Shown: positions 29,836 to 42,049 of the stretch, piece by piece | How the letters are laid out: each line of letters starts with the position of its first letter | How positions within the stretch are numbered: position 1 is the first letter of the stretch | Origin: Chlorocebus sabaeus | Lineage: Eukaryota > Chordata > Mammalia > Primates > Cercopithecidae | Length of the DNA stretch: 64,000 nucleotides | Direction: 5' to 3' | Assembly: GCF_047675955.1 (NCBI RefSeq) | Contig: NC_132930.1 | Span: forward strand, 45,819,832-45,883,831 | Made by a program: the position numbers and the translations under genes | Notes under the pieces: model-generated | The model's input: the letters and a program-made list of their open reading frames with translations, nothing else | Databases searched by the model: none | Told to the model about the DNA's origin: nothing

Positions 29836-30225
29836 CTTTCACGTATGGATGAGGCTTTGCACAGTTGTGTGGGGTGAGGGTTGCGTGCACGGCCCTAGGA
29901 CCTGGATCCAGGAGAAAGACCCAGCAGGGCCAGGGATGGGCATTCTTGGTTCCCCTGATCCCACCCTCACCCCCAGGAAAGTCACCACTCTCTTGCAGAA
30001 AGGAGTTGGGGAGAAAGCAGGGACAAGAGTAAGGGAGCAGCACAGCTCCCCCAAAAAGCAGAGGCTCCTGCTGGAGGGCAGCAGGAGCTTGGGATGGCCT
30101 AGGCCTAGACATAGGACATGACTAGCTCACAAGAAGCCTGGGCTGAGGTTTGGCTTATCTGGCCCAAGGCCAGGGGAGGGGAGGAGAAGAAGGAGATGTC
30201 CACAGTATGACAGGCTTCCATCCCA

Positions 30226-30605
30226 TTCTGCTTATCTGTTGCTGTGCAGCAAGCCCCCCTAAAACTCAGTGGTGTAAAGCAACAGTGGCTGATGAGACTG
30301 CGGTTTGACTAGGGTCAGCTGGGTGGCTCTTCTGTCTTTGCAGTTGAGGTCTCTCATGGGGCTACAGTCAGTGGGCAATGTGGTCTGGAACACCCAAGAT
30401 GGCTTCACTTAATGTCTGGGACCTTGGTAGGAACAGCTGGTAGTCTGGGCTCTGAGGTAACAAAGGTGCCTCCCCTCTCTCCATGTGATCTCTCCAGCAG
30501 GACTTCTTACCTGCTAGCTGCCCGCTCCCAGGGGTAGATGTGTCATGCTTTCTTAAGGCTTGATCTCAGAGCTGGTGCAGTGTTGCTTCCTCTCTTTTCC
30601 ACCAG
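30226..30605. mobile_element. Old LTR-like repeat, first part (interrupted)
   Basis: TTATCTGTTGCTGTGCAGCAAGCCCCCCTAAAACTCAGTGGTGTAAAGCAACA, GGGTCAGCTGGGTGGCTCTTCTG, GAGGTCTCTCATGGGGCTACAGTCA, AAGATGGCTTCACTTA and TTCCTCTCTTTTCCACCAG follow a common mammalian LTR-type repeat. It stops abruptly where an MST LTR begins and resumes at 30995. Confidence 0.75.
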
Positions 30606-30994
30606 TGATATGGATTGGATATTTGTCCCCTCCAAATCTCATGTTAAAATGTGATCCCCAATATTGGAGGTGGGGCCTGGTGGGAAGGTGTTTGAATTAT
30701 GAGGGTGGATTATTTGTGAATGGCTTGGTGCCCTCCCCACAGTAATGAGTGATTTCATCACTCTTTTCTGCCATCTCCCCCTACTCTCTCTTGCTCCCTC
30801 TCACATGTGACACACCGGCTCCCCCTTTGCCTTCTGCCATGATTTTAAGCTCCTGAGGCCTCACCAGAAGCTGAGCAGATGCTAGCACTGTGCTTGTACA
30901 GTCCACAGAACTGTGAGCCAAACAAACCTCTTTTCTTTATAAAATATCCAGTCACAGACACCCTTTTATAGCAATGAAAAATGGATTAACACCA
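30606..30994 (+). mobile_element. MST-type MaLR solo LTR
   Basis: Starts TGATATGGATTGGATATTTG, has CCCCAATATTGGAGGTGGGG, CACACCGGCTCCCCCTTTGC, TAAGCTCCTGAGGCCTCACC, AAACAAACCTCTTTTCTTTA and ends ATGGATTAACACCA. Nearly complete (about 389 bp) and much less diverged than the element it sits in. Confidence 0.92.
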
Positions 30995-31080
30995 TCATCA
31001 CATCATAGGGCCAGCTCAGATTTGACATAGAAGGGAACTGCCAATGATGTCAGTACTGGGAGCATGGCTCATCTCAGGTG
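30995..31080. mobile_element. Old LTR-like repeat, second part
   Basis: TCATCACATCATAGGGCCAGCTCAGATTTGACATAGAAGGGAACTGCC continues the repeat broken at 30605 (consensus-like text: AAGTCACAAGGCCAGCCCAGATTCAAGGGGAGGGGA). Confidence 0.6.
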
Positions 31081-31489
31081 ACAAGTTGATTGTGAAGGGC
31101 TTTACTCTCCATGCAGAAAAGCCAATGGTTGAATCTTCAGTAGTCAGTGTGCTTTGGAGAGGACATTTGGTGGCACAGAAGTGGAAACAGAAGAAGCAGA
31201 AGAAGTTGGGAGGTTGCTGCTAGAACTCAGGAGCATCCTTTACCTGGAGGACAAGGCTGGGTGGGAGGATAGAAGCACCTTTGAGACAGGGAAGAGCATA
31301 GGGAAGGGACATGTGGCAGGAAGGGCTGTGGTCATTAAGGAGGGAAATCAGAGCAGCTGGGACCAGAGAGATGGGAGACACTGAAGAAGGGTGGCCGAGG
31401 CCACCCTGCCGGCTGGAGGCCATGGGGAAGGGCATGGGGCTCACCCAGGAGGCTGGTGAGGTCTACCCTCTCTTCCAATTCTTCCAAAG
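31081..31489. other. Unassigned unique sequence
   Basis: Purine-rich (GAAGAAG, GGGAGG) but not a formal tract. No gene feature. Confidence 0.4.
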
Positions 31490-31612
31490 CACTAAACCCA
31501 CCCCTGAGGGCAGCACCACCCTCAGGACCCAATCACTTCCCAAAGGCCCCACCTTCAAATACCAGTGCACTGGAGGTGAGGGCTGTAACATACGAATTTG
31601 GGGGACACAATA
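31490..31612 (-). mobile_element. MaLR/MLT1-type LTR fragment (antisense)
   Basis: GACCCAATCACTTCCCAAAGGCCCCACCTTCAAATACCAG and GAGGGCTGTAACATACGAATTTGGGGGACACAAT are the antisense of an MLT1-type LTR 5' half (ATTGTGTCCCCCAAAATTC... GGTGGGGCCTTTGGGAGGTGATT). Confidence 0.75.
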
Positions 31613-33873
31613 GCAGGTGGCCGATACTGATGGTGCTGGTAGCCTCTCTGGAGCAGAGGGACTCCAGCTACCATGGGTGAGGTGCAGCCAGGGCTGCAGG
31701 CTTCGTGGAGCTGGCGGGGGGCCGGGAACAGGTGGGAGCCCCACCCCCTATCAAGTTAAAGGGGCGAGAGCCCCATGCTCCCAGGCACAGCTGCAGCTGC
31801 CCAGCCACAGCTCCAGACTGGGGCATCTCTGTACTGTTGGTGGCCTGGGAAAACCCCCATATACCCACAGGCTTTGAAGTGTCTCCTCCTGCTCCCTGGC
31901 CTCTCCCTGTTCCTGGCACCCACTCCAATTTCAGAGCAAAGTTGTGGCTGAGCCTGGGCCCTGTCACAACCCAGTCAGGTGTGCATACCCTGGGGACAGA
32001 ACTGACCATGCCAGCCACTTGCCACCTCAGCCCCCTCCGGACCTTGGGTGCTGACTAGCACAAAAGGGAGGTCAAGTGGGGACTGAGGGTGGCTCATCGC
32101 AGGCCTGCAGGTGCCCCTTGGCACAAACAGCCTGGTGCCATGGATGACCTGTTGATGGTGGCTGAAGGCAGACAGGCTCCTGGGTGGAAAGGGGTGGGTC
32201 CCTGGTGAAGCCCCATCTCCAAGCCAGGGCTGGCCTGAAACCTGGGGGCTAGGCTGTCCGTTCTGGGTAGAGTCTGCCCCTCAGAGTGAGAACTTGTGGT
32301 GATTTTTCTGGGCCCACCCCTGGTTGCCCACGGACCAATCAGCACACACTTGCTCCCTTCTGAGTCCCTAAAGACCCAGGACTCAGCCAGACTCACACAG
32401 ATGTCGGGACCACTAGCTGTGGGAAGGAGCTACCCATTTCGGGTCTCCCGAGAGCTGTTCTGTCACTTCATGAAGCTCCTCTCTGCCTTGCTCACCCTCA
32501 AGTTTTCCATGTATCTTCCTGCACATGGGACAAGAACTCAAGACCTGCCAAATGGTGAGACTGAAAGAGCTGTAACACAAACGGGGCTGAAACATGCCCC
32601 CTACTCTCCACATCACGGGCAATGAGGAGAGAAGAGCTGTGGCCCTTCAGGGAGCCCAGGCCAGAGCTGTGACACCCTCTTTGGGGCTCTTCCTGGTGTC
32701 TACAACCTTCCGGGCACCACCGCGTTTTCCTTGTGCAGACACAGGTGCCCACAGCGGAAGCCACATGTGATACATCTGGTCCAGCCACATCCTCTCAGGG
32801 AGCCAGCAACTGTGTTGGCACCTGGAGCTGCCCACCCTGCCACAGCAGCCGGCATGCCTGGCTGTGTGCAGTGGCTGGACACGGCTCTGCGCTTACTCAC
32901 ACATCCCTCACCACTCTGCGCCTGGCTCACCATTGGCAGGTGTGGGATCCAGGCTGGTGGCAGGAGCAGAGGCAGCAGCAGCAGCAGCAGAAGGTACTGC
33001 TGACCACAGAAGTTTCCACAGAGGCTGGCAAAGTGACACCCCAAGGATTCCATGACAATACTGCGATCCCACCATCACCCCCATCTGTCATTCCCATTGA
33101 GCTGTGGGCACCACATCACCATCCCTAGTAACAAGTGAAGGGCTCGACTTACAGGAGATACTTGGTTCTGTTGTGTGGTTAATGAGAGACTAAACTTTAT
33201 CACCCCCTTCCAAATAAGGGGCTTAAACCAGGGCCTCTCCCATCTGGAAAGCCTTCTAATCAACAAGCACTGAATTGCTGCAGGCAAGCATTGCAAGGGC
33301 CTAAGGATGTGTATTGCACTGAGCTGAGACTCAGATGACATTCTGCTTTTCTGCTATCATCCTTCAGCCATGGGCCTTGCATCTGCTTAAATCTTTTTGA
33401 ATTCAAATAACTTGCCTTTTGCAGGGCCCTAAAGACAGTCCTCGGGGAGTGCCAGCCATTTTGGGGATTCTATAACCAGTTTTAGGAAAATCTCATCTAT
33501 GTTTAGGAACAATAATAGCTCTACTCCTCCCTCTCAAGTTATGCAAACTTCATCACATCTTCCTTCGTGCCTGGTTCTCCCCACAAGTGTTGAAATCATT
33601 TTTGTGAATCACGTTTTCTCTCCAAGATAACCCATTTGAGAAGATCTGTGTATACCCTATTAGGGCCAAGGAGACCTGAAGGATATTTTCTTCCTTAATC
33701 AACTAAGTTACAGGCATCCCATCGGATTCACTTCACAGGCTTCAAATTAGTTTAGGAGTTTCCTGGAGTTTGCTGAGCTCAGTTCCTCCTAATTGGGACA
33801 ATTTCTAAGCATCATGGAAACAGCTGGCTGAGAGAGATGAGAAGCCATGAAGCCCACCCCTGCAGTGGGCATG
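31613..33873. other. Unassigned unique sequence, 2.3 kb
   Basis: Contains a short CAG triplet run, (GCA)6, at about 32973-32990. A few frames of 100-130 codons overlap on both strands without domains. No interspersed repeat recognised except possible tiny relics. 33150-33840 is AT-richer. Confidence 0.4.
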
Positions 33874-34235
33874 TGTATTAGTCTGTTTTCACGCTGCTGG
33901 TAAAGACATACCCTAGACTGGGTAATTTATAAAGAAAAAGAAATCTAATGGACTCACAGTTCCATGTGGCTGGGGAGGCCTCACAATCGTGGTGGAAGGC
34001 AGAGGGCACGTCTTACGTGGCAGCAGGCAAGAGAGTGTAAGAGTCGAGTGAGAGGGGTTTCCTCTTCTAAAACCATCATATCTCAGGAGACTTATACTAC
34101 CATGAGAACCGTATGGGGGAAACTGCTCCCCATGATTCAATTCTCTCCCACTGGGTCCCTCCCATAACTCGTGGGAATTACGGCAGCTGCAATTTCAAGA
34201 CGAGATTTGGGTGGGGACACAGCCAAACCGTATCA
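33874..34235 (-). mobile_element. THE1 MaLR solo LTR
   Basis: TGTATTAGTCTGTTTTCACGCTGCT at the left end, GGTAATTTATAAAGAAAAAG, TTCCATGTGGCTGGGGAGGC, GGGTCCCTCCCATAACTCGTGGG and CAGCCAAACCGTATCA at the right end: an essentially complete antisense THE1 LTR of about 362 bp. Confidence 0.95.
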
Positions 34236-34589
34236 GTAACCAGCCCTTCCAGGGTGCTCGCTGATGTATTTTCCTCACTCTTGAGTGTGCTTGTCATGCA
34301 GAGGTGAGCGTGGGTGCCACTTAGGGTCTCCTCCTCACGTGGGCACCCTGAGGCTGGCAGGTTCAAGCAGCAGGAAGCCACAAACAGGCTTGAAAGATGA
34401 GCAGATGCCAGCACATTTCAGCCATGGTGGAATCTCAGAGTCACATGAGGTACCACTTGTAATGCCCCAGCCCACTGCTTGGCACATATTGGGACCCCCA
34501 AATGTTAACTTCCTTGCCCTCTTACTTGAAGGACTGAAAGAGGGAAGAAAATTTATTTCTTGGGCAGATGGGGAGACAGGCCTCATTCA

Positions 34590-34730
34590 TTTTCACAGCA
34601 TCAGAGGCAAGCACAGGGCCTGGCACATAGGAAGTACTCAGTCAATATTGCTGTGTGACCTCAGACAAGTGGCTTAGCCTCTCTGAACCTCAGTTTCCTC
34701 ATACATAGAATGAGGTTGTGGTTCACAAAC
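34590..34730 (+). mobile_element. L2 tail plus MIR core
   Basis: AGGGCCTGGCACATAGGAAGTACTCAGTCAATATTG (L2/MIR tail) runs straight into GTGTGACCTCAGACAAGTGGCTTAGCCTCTCTGAACCTCAGTTTCCTCAT (MIR core). Their order suggests two adjacent elements. 34236-34589 is unassigned, with another tail-like CTTGGCACATATTGGGAC at 34479. Confidence 0.8.
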
Positions 34731-34859
34731 CAGTGTGCTCCATCATACACAGGCAGCAGTTGACAGTGGCTTATGTCATAGCCATCGCAGTACCCACTGT
34801 GAACCTGGGGCGTTCCTTCTCCCCTTGAATTGTCTAAATTATGCTTGACAGTTGAAGCA

Positions 34860-35223
34860 AAACTGTAACACTCTCTATGGTTCTCAGTGTATGTGGAGGA
34901 ACTATTTAAGAAAATTACATTATAAATGGACTATGACAGAGGGACAAAGGGAGGTAATGTTTTTATACTTTACTCAAATGGTAAAATGACTACAACAGTA
35001 GCCTGTGATAAGTCATGTATACATAATGCAATAGTTAGAGCAACCACTTAGAAACCCATACAAAGAGACACACTCAAAAACACTACAGATAAATCAAAAT
35101 GGAATTCTAAAAAATGTTTACATAGCTTACAGGAAAGCAGAAAAAAAAAAAGAAAGTAAAAAGGGAGAAAAAAACCACATGGCCAACTTAAGCTCTACCA
35201 TATGTATGGCTACTTAAACACAC
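34860..35223 (+). mobile_element. L1M LINE, 5' part of ORF2 region (left half)
   Basis: TGTGATAAGTCATGTATACATAATGCAATAG, GAGCAACCACTTAGAAACCCATACAAAGAGA, CAAAAACACTACAGATAAATC, ATGGCCAACTTAAGCTCTACC follows L1M text upstream of and into ORF2. Interrupted by a THE1 LTR at 35224. Confidence 0.85.
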
Positions 35224-35589
35224 TGACATGGTTTGACTGTGTCCCCACTCAAATCTCATCTTGAATTATAACCCCTGTAATCCCCATGTGTCATGGGAGG
35301 GACCTGGTGGGAGGTAATTGAGTCATGGGGGCAGTTTCCCTCATACTGTTCCCGTGATAGTGAGTGAGTGCTCAGGAGATCTGATGGTTTTATAAGCATC
35401 TGGCATTTTCCCTGCTGGCTCTCATTCTCTCTCCTGCCACCACGTGAAGAGGTTCTTTCCACCCTGATTGTAAGTTTCCTGAGGCCTCCCCAGCCACGCA
35501 GAACCGTGAGTCAATTAAACCTCTTCTCTTTATAAGTTACCCAGTCTTAGGTATTTTTTCGCAGCAGTGTGAGAACAGACTAATGTACA
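35224..35589 (+). mobile_element. THE1 MaLR solo LTR
   Basis: Starts TGACATGGTTTGACTGTGTCC, has GGGAGGGACCTGGTGGGAGG, ATCTGATGGTTTTATAAG, CTGAGGCCTCCCCAGCC, AATTAAACCTCTTCTCTTTA and ends AGAACAGACTAATGTACA. Complete-looking plus-strand LTR inserted into L1. Confidence 0.95.
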
Positions 35590-35955
35590 CACCAATTAAA
35601 GGCAGAGACTGGGAGAATGGATTTTTTAAAATACCCAATATATGTCATGTGCCAGAAATTCACTGCAAATATAATGAAAAGGTAGGTTGAAATAAGCAAA
35701 TGGAGAAAGATATATCATGCAAACATTAATCTAAAGAAAGCAGGAGTGACTGAATTAATACAATATTGTATACACAGTATAAATATCAGATAAAGTTAAC
35801 TTCAGAGTAAAGAAAATACCAGAGACAGGGAGTGACATTACATAATGATACAATATTGAAAAGATTACCCCACCAAGAAGATATAGCAATCCTAACCATG
35901 CATGCACCAAACAATACAGCTGCAAAATGTGTGCTAGAACAAAAAGAACTAATTG
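35590..35955 (+). mobile_element. L1M LINE, ORF2 region (right half)
   Basis: CCAATTAAAGGCAGAGACTGGGAGAATGG, CCAGAAATTCACTGCAAATAT, GAAAAAGATATATCATGCAAAC-type text, AAGAAAGCAGGAGTGACTG and CACCAAGAAGATATAGCAATCC correspond to the L1 endonuclease-to-RT region. Frameshifts and stops abound, so it is non-functional. Confidence 0.9.
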
Positions 35956-36774
35956 TGTGTTTCTGAGGTGGTTTCTTGCTCACTTATGTCTCCGGGGACC
36001 CTTTTGACATGTCCCAGTGGTAAAGGTAGTTTTGTGTGTATTCTTTCCTTTCAGACTAAGACAATTTATTTTACAAGACAAATACTATTTGAGGAAAAAT
36101 AACAAAGTATTGCCACAGTCAATTTCAGGATGATTCATTACTCCTGAAGTTTTTCTGCTGTCTTTATTGTCAGTTGTTCCCAGATGATTTTATTATGATG
36201 ATTGAATTGACATAAGAAATGTACAATATAAAAAAAAATTAAAGGGGTAGGATTATTTTGTGGAAAGCAATGTTTGTCTCAAAGAACTGACCCAGGAAAA
36301 TGGGAGGTACTGCAACCTTCCATGGGCACAGGTTTGTTGGGAGAAGGGTCTGGAGGGGCTAACACATTGACTGTCCACATCTTCTAGGGAAGACTGCACC
36401 AGGAGAGAGCTGGAGGGCATTTAATTTGGCTGGAAATATTGATAGAGCTGTTCGGAGAGAAGAGGTAAAACATCCAAAAGGAAACTTTATTCGCAAGGGC
36501 TGTAAGATTTTAGGACCCTGGCGAACCTCAGTGGTGGGACTTTCCACAAGAAGATGTATTACCACTTCCACTTCAGTGATAACCTAATGGTCAGGTGTTC
36601 TTACTCAACAAACCATACAAGTCATTGGGGAGGGATGTTTGCTCAGAGAAATCCTAATTAAACCACCTTCCTATCTGATTTCTGCACTGGGTAGATACAT
36701 CTTTGTTGTATCACATGTAAATGTGTTTGGAGGGTCAAACTTTCAGGGGAAAAAGAGCCAGTGTTGAGGTCCAG
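35956..36774. other. Unassigned AT-richer sequence
   Basis: No family recognised, although texture suggests old repeat material (for example 36100-36240). Nothing coding. Confidence 0.4.
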
Positions 36775-36960
36775 CAGACCCAATCATGGATCTTCGCTTC
36801 CCCACAACTAGTGTGTGCTCTGTGAGGCTTGGTCTCCTCATTTGTTGAATGGGAATGGTATCCCTCCTATTGCTGGGACTTTTACAAGATCTAGAGGATG
36901 CGTGGGTGCCTGCCATAGTCTTTGGCATACAATAGATACTCAGGAAATAGGACTTTATTG
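36775..36960 (+). mobile_element. MIR SINE
   Basis: GGCTTGGTCTCCTCATTTGTTGAATGGGAATGG through GTGCCTGCCATAGTCTTTGGCATACAATAGATACTCAGGAAAT is the MIR core plus 3' tail in order. 36961-37349 beyond is AT-rich and unassigned, with an A-run at about 37317-37331. Confidence 0.75.
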
Positions 36961-37349
36961 AATGTTATAATCACTGATTTGATTTAAACATTATTTTTAT
37001 ACATTTCTTACTTCTATACTAGATTGTAATCCTGAAGTAAATGATTTAACCTATCACACAAATACATTTTAAAAGGCAATATAATGTTCTAACTATAATA
37101 CAAAGGAAAAATGGAAGTGAGTTGTGATTTTTAAAAACTCTATATGCCAGTGTGCAGACGCTGGCAGAACCACCGGTGCAGACGGTGCAGGCATGGTGCA
37201 TCTGAGATGCAAGTGCCAAGTCCAGGCCAGGTAACATGATTTCCATGAAGTGCCCAAATAAGTAAGTTCTATCTTTCCTCAATTTACATGTGAATTGCTA
37301 GTAGATATAACAGGGGGAAAAAAAAAAAAAAGCATTTTTCCTACTCTCA

Positions 37350-38125
37350 CACACCACTCAATATAACACTTCTGACGCCAGATGTGTGGGGGTAACACCA
37401 AGCAATTCTGCAGTGTCCTCCAATTCAATTCAATTCTGATGCTGTCTCCCTAAAGTCAGGTCCCAGAGTGAGGGCTCAGTCCCACAAGACAGACCCAACT
37501 TCAGATTCTGAGCGCAAGTCCAGGTGTGGCCTGTGCTTCTGACCGGCTCACTGTAAGTTGGGGTTCCTGTGACATCCCCCGGCCTTGGGTTTGATTAATT
37601 CACTGAAGCAGCTCACAGAACCCAGGGAAACACTTTACTGATGTTTACTGGTTTATGATAAAGGATACTGCAAAGGATACAGATGAAGAGATGTGTAGGG
37701 TGATGCAGCAGGGAGAGCTGCCGAGCTTCCATGCCCTCCCTTCAGACATGTCCGTATCTCCAGCTTTCCAGAAGCTCCCCCAACCCAGTCCTTGTGGGGG
37801 TTTATGGAAGCTTCATTATGTAGACCTGACTGATTACCTCATTGGCCATTGGCAATCAACTCAACTTTCATCTTCTCCTCCTCCCTCTCCCCTCCCCAGA
37901 AGTCAGAGGGTGGGGCTGAAAGTCCTAAACTTCTAATCATGCCTTGGCCTCTCTGGGGGACCAGCCCACCCTGAAGCTGCCTAGGGGCTCCCAGCCCCCA
38001 GCCATCTCATGAGCACACACAAGACACTCTCACCACTCCAGAAAGTCAAGGGCTTTAGGAGCTATGTGACAGGAAGCAGGGGTAAAGACTAAAGCTCTAT
38101 TTCACATGATCATAATTGCATTCCT
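37350..38125. mobile_element. ERVL-class solo LTR (MLT2/MER21-like), subfamily unassigned
   Basis: Recognisable order: GCTCACAGAACCCAGGGAAACACTTTACT, GATAAAGGATACTGCAAAGGATACAGATGAAGAG, CCAGAAGCTCCCCCAACCC, TATGGAAGCTTCATTATGTAG, CTCATTGGCCATTGGCAATC, CCTGAAGCTGCCTAGGGGCTCCC, GTCAAGGGCTTTAGGAGCTATGTGACAGGAA. This is a long mammalian LTR of about 700-780 bp. Left boundary is approximate; orientation is not fixed. Confidence 0.75.
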
Positions 38126-38623
38126 AGAAAATGCAGCTTATTTTAAAACTATAAAAATACTCACTGTTTGTTTGTCTAGTGAAGTAAAGATCTAGTTTTA
38201 GATAGCCACTGAGAGAATTTTCATGCACAATAATGCCCCATGGTATTTGTATTTTATTTTCTATTTTTTAATCTTTTTTTTGTCTTTTCTGACAAAAATG
38301 TCCTTCAGAAGCCCCATAGTATTTGAGAAGCTTTGCAGGATGTGGAGTGCGGCTTTCCTGTGGGGGTTTGTCCATGCATTATGGGACACCCAGCTTCCCT
38401 GGATGCTAATTGCCAGGTGAAATCCCACCAATGGGACAACCAAGAACATCCTGAAACCTCCCCAGGGAACAGCTCGTCCTGCTGACTTTACAGCCATCAC
38501 CCCATGTGGCCCAGAGCCCAGTAGTGCTCAGTAAAATCTGCTGTTCTAAACCAACCCCTGCAGCCTCCTGAACCATTGCAATGCACATTCATAAGCCTGA
38601 GGACTATGCGCGCTCTCTCTCTT
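38126..38623. other. Unassigned sequence
   Basis: AT-rich first half, mixed second half. GTGCTCAGTAAAATCTGCTGTTC at 38525-38547 has an LTR-polyadenylation look but nothing around it supports an element. Confidence 0.4.
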
Positions 38624-38889
38624 GTTTTTTTTCTTTTTTGAGACAAGATCTCCTCTGTCGTCCAGGGTGGAGTGCAGTGGAGCGATTGTGGCTTACCGCA
38701 GCCTTGATCTCCTGGGCTCAAGTGATCCTCCCAGCTCAGCCTCCCATGCCACCATGTCCAGCTAATTTTTGTAGAGATGGGGTCTTTCCATATTGGCCAG
38801 GCAGGTTTCAAACTCCTGAGCTCAAGTCATCCACCCATCTTGGCCTCCCAAAGTGCTGGGATTACAGGCGAGAGCCACCAAGCCCAGCT
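38624..38889 (-). mobile_element. AluJ-like SINE (antisense)
   Basis: Poly-T at the left, then GAGACAAGATCTCCTCTGTCG, GGCTCAAGTGATCCTCCCAG, GCTAATTTTTGTAGAGATGGGGTC and GCCTCCCAAAGTGCTGGGATTACAGGC. The GATCTCCTGGGCTCAAGTGATCC wording is typical of the old AluJ branch. Near full length. Confidence 0.95.
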
Positions 38890-41800
38890 CTGAGGAATAT
38901 TCTTGAAAAAAGTGGAAGAAATGAAGGCAGCTCCCAGCGTTTCAGGAAATGGCCATTCCAGGAGAGCGCTGTTCCTGCCTCACATCCTCCAGAGGACTCC
39001 AGTGCAAATGATGGGGCCACCACCACTGTCCTCAAAACAAGGTCTCTTGCTGAGTTTCAGGGCAGGTGGTCCCGGCTAGTTCAGCAGCTCTGAAAGGCCA
39101 TGGAGTATGGGGCCTTTTCCCTCTCTCTGCTCCACTACCTCCGTGTCTGCCAGGCTGCCTTTTTGGCTGCAAGGGGCTGTCACCATCCTGGGGGCCTGTG
39201 CACACACAACCATATCCCACGGAAGAGTCCTCTCCCTGTGTGCCTCTGTGTAGAAGCCCACAGCGTGCTCCTCACTTGCTGTGGGATGGACTGAGGGGTG
39301 TTCTTTGACCATCACTGCTGCAGCCCCTTCCGAGGCAGCAGTGTGGAGACTCCCCTTCCTAGGGTGGGACAGCTTACCTGGCTGCTTTGTTCTGATGCCC
39401 ACCAGGACAAGAGTTAGGTGAGGCAGGCCCTGGCCTCGGGTACAGAATTTAAGGGGGTACCAAAAAATCCTCAGTGATCAAATTAAATATTTTGATGCAG
39501 AATTGTGAAAAACCAAATGCAAAAGAAAATCCACGATGAAGGAAATACCAACCTTTTAAATAAAGACGAGATCCGGTCCTGCATAGCATGGCTGCCCTCG
39601 CTCACCTCACCCCAATCCCTGACTTGTCTGGTCCTCGTTGTTTGAAACCATGATATTTTGTTCATCATCTATTTTTCATTACTTTTGATTTTTAAGCTAT
39701 GGCATGAATAAATGGTTTGTCTTGGGATGAGTGCTTGGAGGACCCTTACATTTGTGCCCAGGTGAACCCCTATTGGCTCCACCATTGTCCCAGCCCTGTC
39801 ATTGCCTCAGCCGGGCACTAAAGAGCTGAGCATCTGCAGATGGATGCCAGTCATATACAGGGTTTCTTTGCAATGCAGTTGCTTTAAAAGCTCAGCAGAC
39901 ATCTAGATTGCTGTGTCCAGTCAATGTCATGGGATAATGACCTCAGCCAAAGATTTGGACCAGACATAACCTTTGTCTGTAGGCATGCCAGCCTCCTAGG
40001 CATGGGCCCACTGGCGCCTCTGCTCCCTGTAGCCTGAGTTTTGCCAACTGGATTGTCTCTATATTTAGCAGACGATGCTTGACAGAGGCTTGGGAAAAAC
40101 AGATTTACTTTTCAGTCCATTCATAGCTGCTGCTGCTCCTGAGCCTCTTGTCTTCTCCTTTGCTTGTGTGTGGGCCATTTCTAGCGAAGCCACTCACCTT
40201 TTTGTAAACCCTTCTGAAAGCCATTAGAAGCAGCCAACTCACAGCATCTTGAAACCACCCTGGTTTCCCTGAGAGCTACAGCTTCAGCAGACACGTCGTG
40301 TGCAGCCCGGGCTTAAATAGGTGACAGTTTAGTCAAATGGAAGATCAATTTTTCTGCTTTTCACCAGTTCTACCTTTTAGAGTTTATTACTCCTACTTTT
40401 GACATCCCACTTCTGGTACCGAATTCCATTAGTGGTCAGAGTTTTGACCTCAAAGCAACAGAAACCAACTTGGATCCACTGAAGTAGAAGAGGAATTATG
40501 AAGATGACTCTTGAGTCACCCAAAAATTTTCTAGGATTGGGAAGCTGGGTTCAGACCTGAGCAGCTGGGAATAATACTCAATCTTGCACTCCAAAGATGT
40601 TCTGGAGGGCATTGGATGCTGCAGCTATCGCTCTGGGCCTGCCTCTTGCTGTTCTGGGCCTGCATCTTGCTGCTATGGCCACCACCCATTAATGTCACTG
40701 CCCCTGCTAAGGAATCCCGTGTTTTTGTAACTGCTAATGCTGTCAGAATTCACAGGTCCTTCTCTCCCCACACCCCACCCTATCCTTATTTCTTGTTTCT
40801 GATTTGAAGTCTGAGGATGGGGGCTACCTGATTTATCTCCTCTGATGGAGACAGGCTCTTCCTCCTGCCAAGAGGCACATGGAGGTAAATACTCTGCAAT
40901 AAATATTAAAAAGTACGTAACCTTCCTAAGAGGAAGGGCAAATGTCAACTCCACTTCCCCCAAGAGATGGGCCGATGTCAGCCCTTTCTCAGATCCTCTT
41001 CCCTGGCCAGGGGTGAGCACCACCTTCAAGGTCTCACTTCCCTTGGCCACAGGGTCTCTTCCACTGGTCTCTCTCCACCCTCCTCTCTGCCTCTTTTTCC
41101 TCCTGTCTCTCACACAGGTATCTATCCCTGGGCTCTCATCTCCCCTCACAGTGCCCATTCTCCCTTGGGGACTCACCACCTCCCCTGGCTCCCCTACCTA
41201 CATTATCTTCATTTCTAGCCCTACCTCTGCCCAGGCCCAAGACTCCTATTTGCTCTGCCAGCTGGGCTGTTCTGTTTAGTCACCCCCACAGGTATCACCT
41301 GAACTCAACCCAGAGCGTGGATCATCTTAGGGCGAGGACTCCCAGGCCACTTTTTCCTGCCTCTCCTTGTTAACAGGCAGGGACTAGACCTCACCACAAG
41401 CAAACCACCCTGGTGCTGAGTTCAGAGGGACTCCACGCTGCACTGTGGCCCTGACATGAGAGGTGCTGCACAAGGAACCCTCCCCAGAACAAGGGAGGTG
41501 TGGTGGGGCCATGTAGGCCGCCCTCCTAGAGGCCCTGGCAAGGCACCACCTGGTGTCATGGGGAGGGGACATCCATGGTGTGAGGAACTGAAATTGACAA
41601 CACTTGTGTCAGGCACAGCCATGGACTCACCCTTGGATACTGCTGGCTGCCAGGCGCACCCAGGACATGGCTGGACCCCTGAACCTGCAAGGGGGAGACT
41701 GTGAACTCCACACCAATGCCTGGCCGGTGGGACCCAGGGAGGCTCCTTGTCACAGCAGACATGGAAACTGCAGCTGTGTGAGAGGCTGGTGGTACAACCT

Positions 41801-42049
41801 CACAGTGCAGGGACTTACCCTCATCCCCCTTGGATGAACTTTGTGCAACAGGAGACAGAAGACAAGGGGTTTCTTTGCCCTCCTCCCCCATGGACTAGCC
41901 AAGAAGTCCTGCATGACCAGGCAGGGAGCCAGACCAGCTTGCCAACCTGGCCCTTCACTTGCTTTCTGTACCCGCTTCCCTCTGTCCCTCACTCTTGTTG
42001 CCTTGGGACTGCACTCACCTAAAGCTCTGGCAGGAAAATGTGGCCTTGG
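38890..42049. other. Unassigned unique sequence, 3.2 kb
   Basis: No recognisable exon, RNA gene or strong repeat. 39440-39720 is AT-rich; 40430-40690 (GGTCAGAGTTTTGACCTCAAAGCAACAG...) may be an old unplaced repeat; 40980-41230 is C/T-rich. Frames of up to 168 codons have no domains. Confidence 0.4.

Noticed and set aside
31613..33873. Processed pseudogene or coding exon in the 2.3-kb unassigned block, including the (GCA)6 run
   Set aside because: No poly-A tail, target duplication or sustained reading frame; the triplet run is short.
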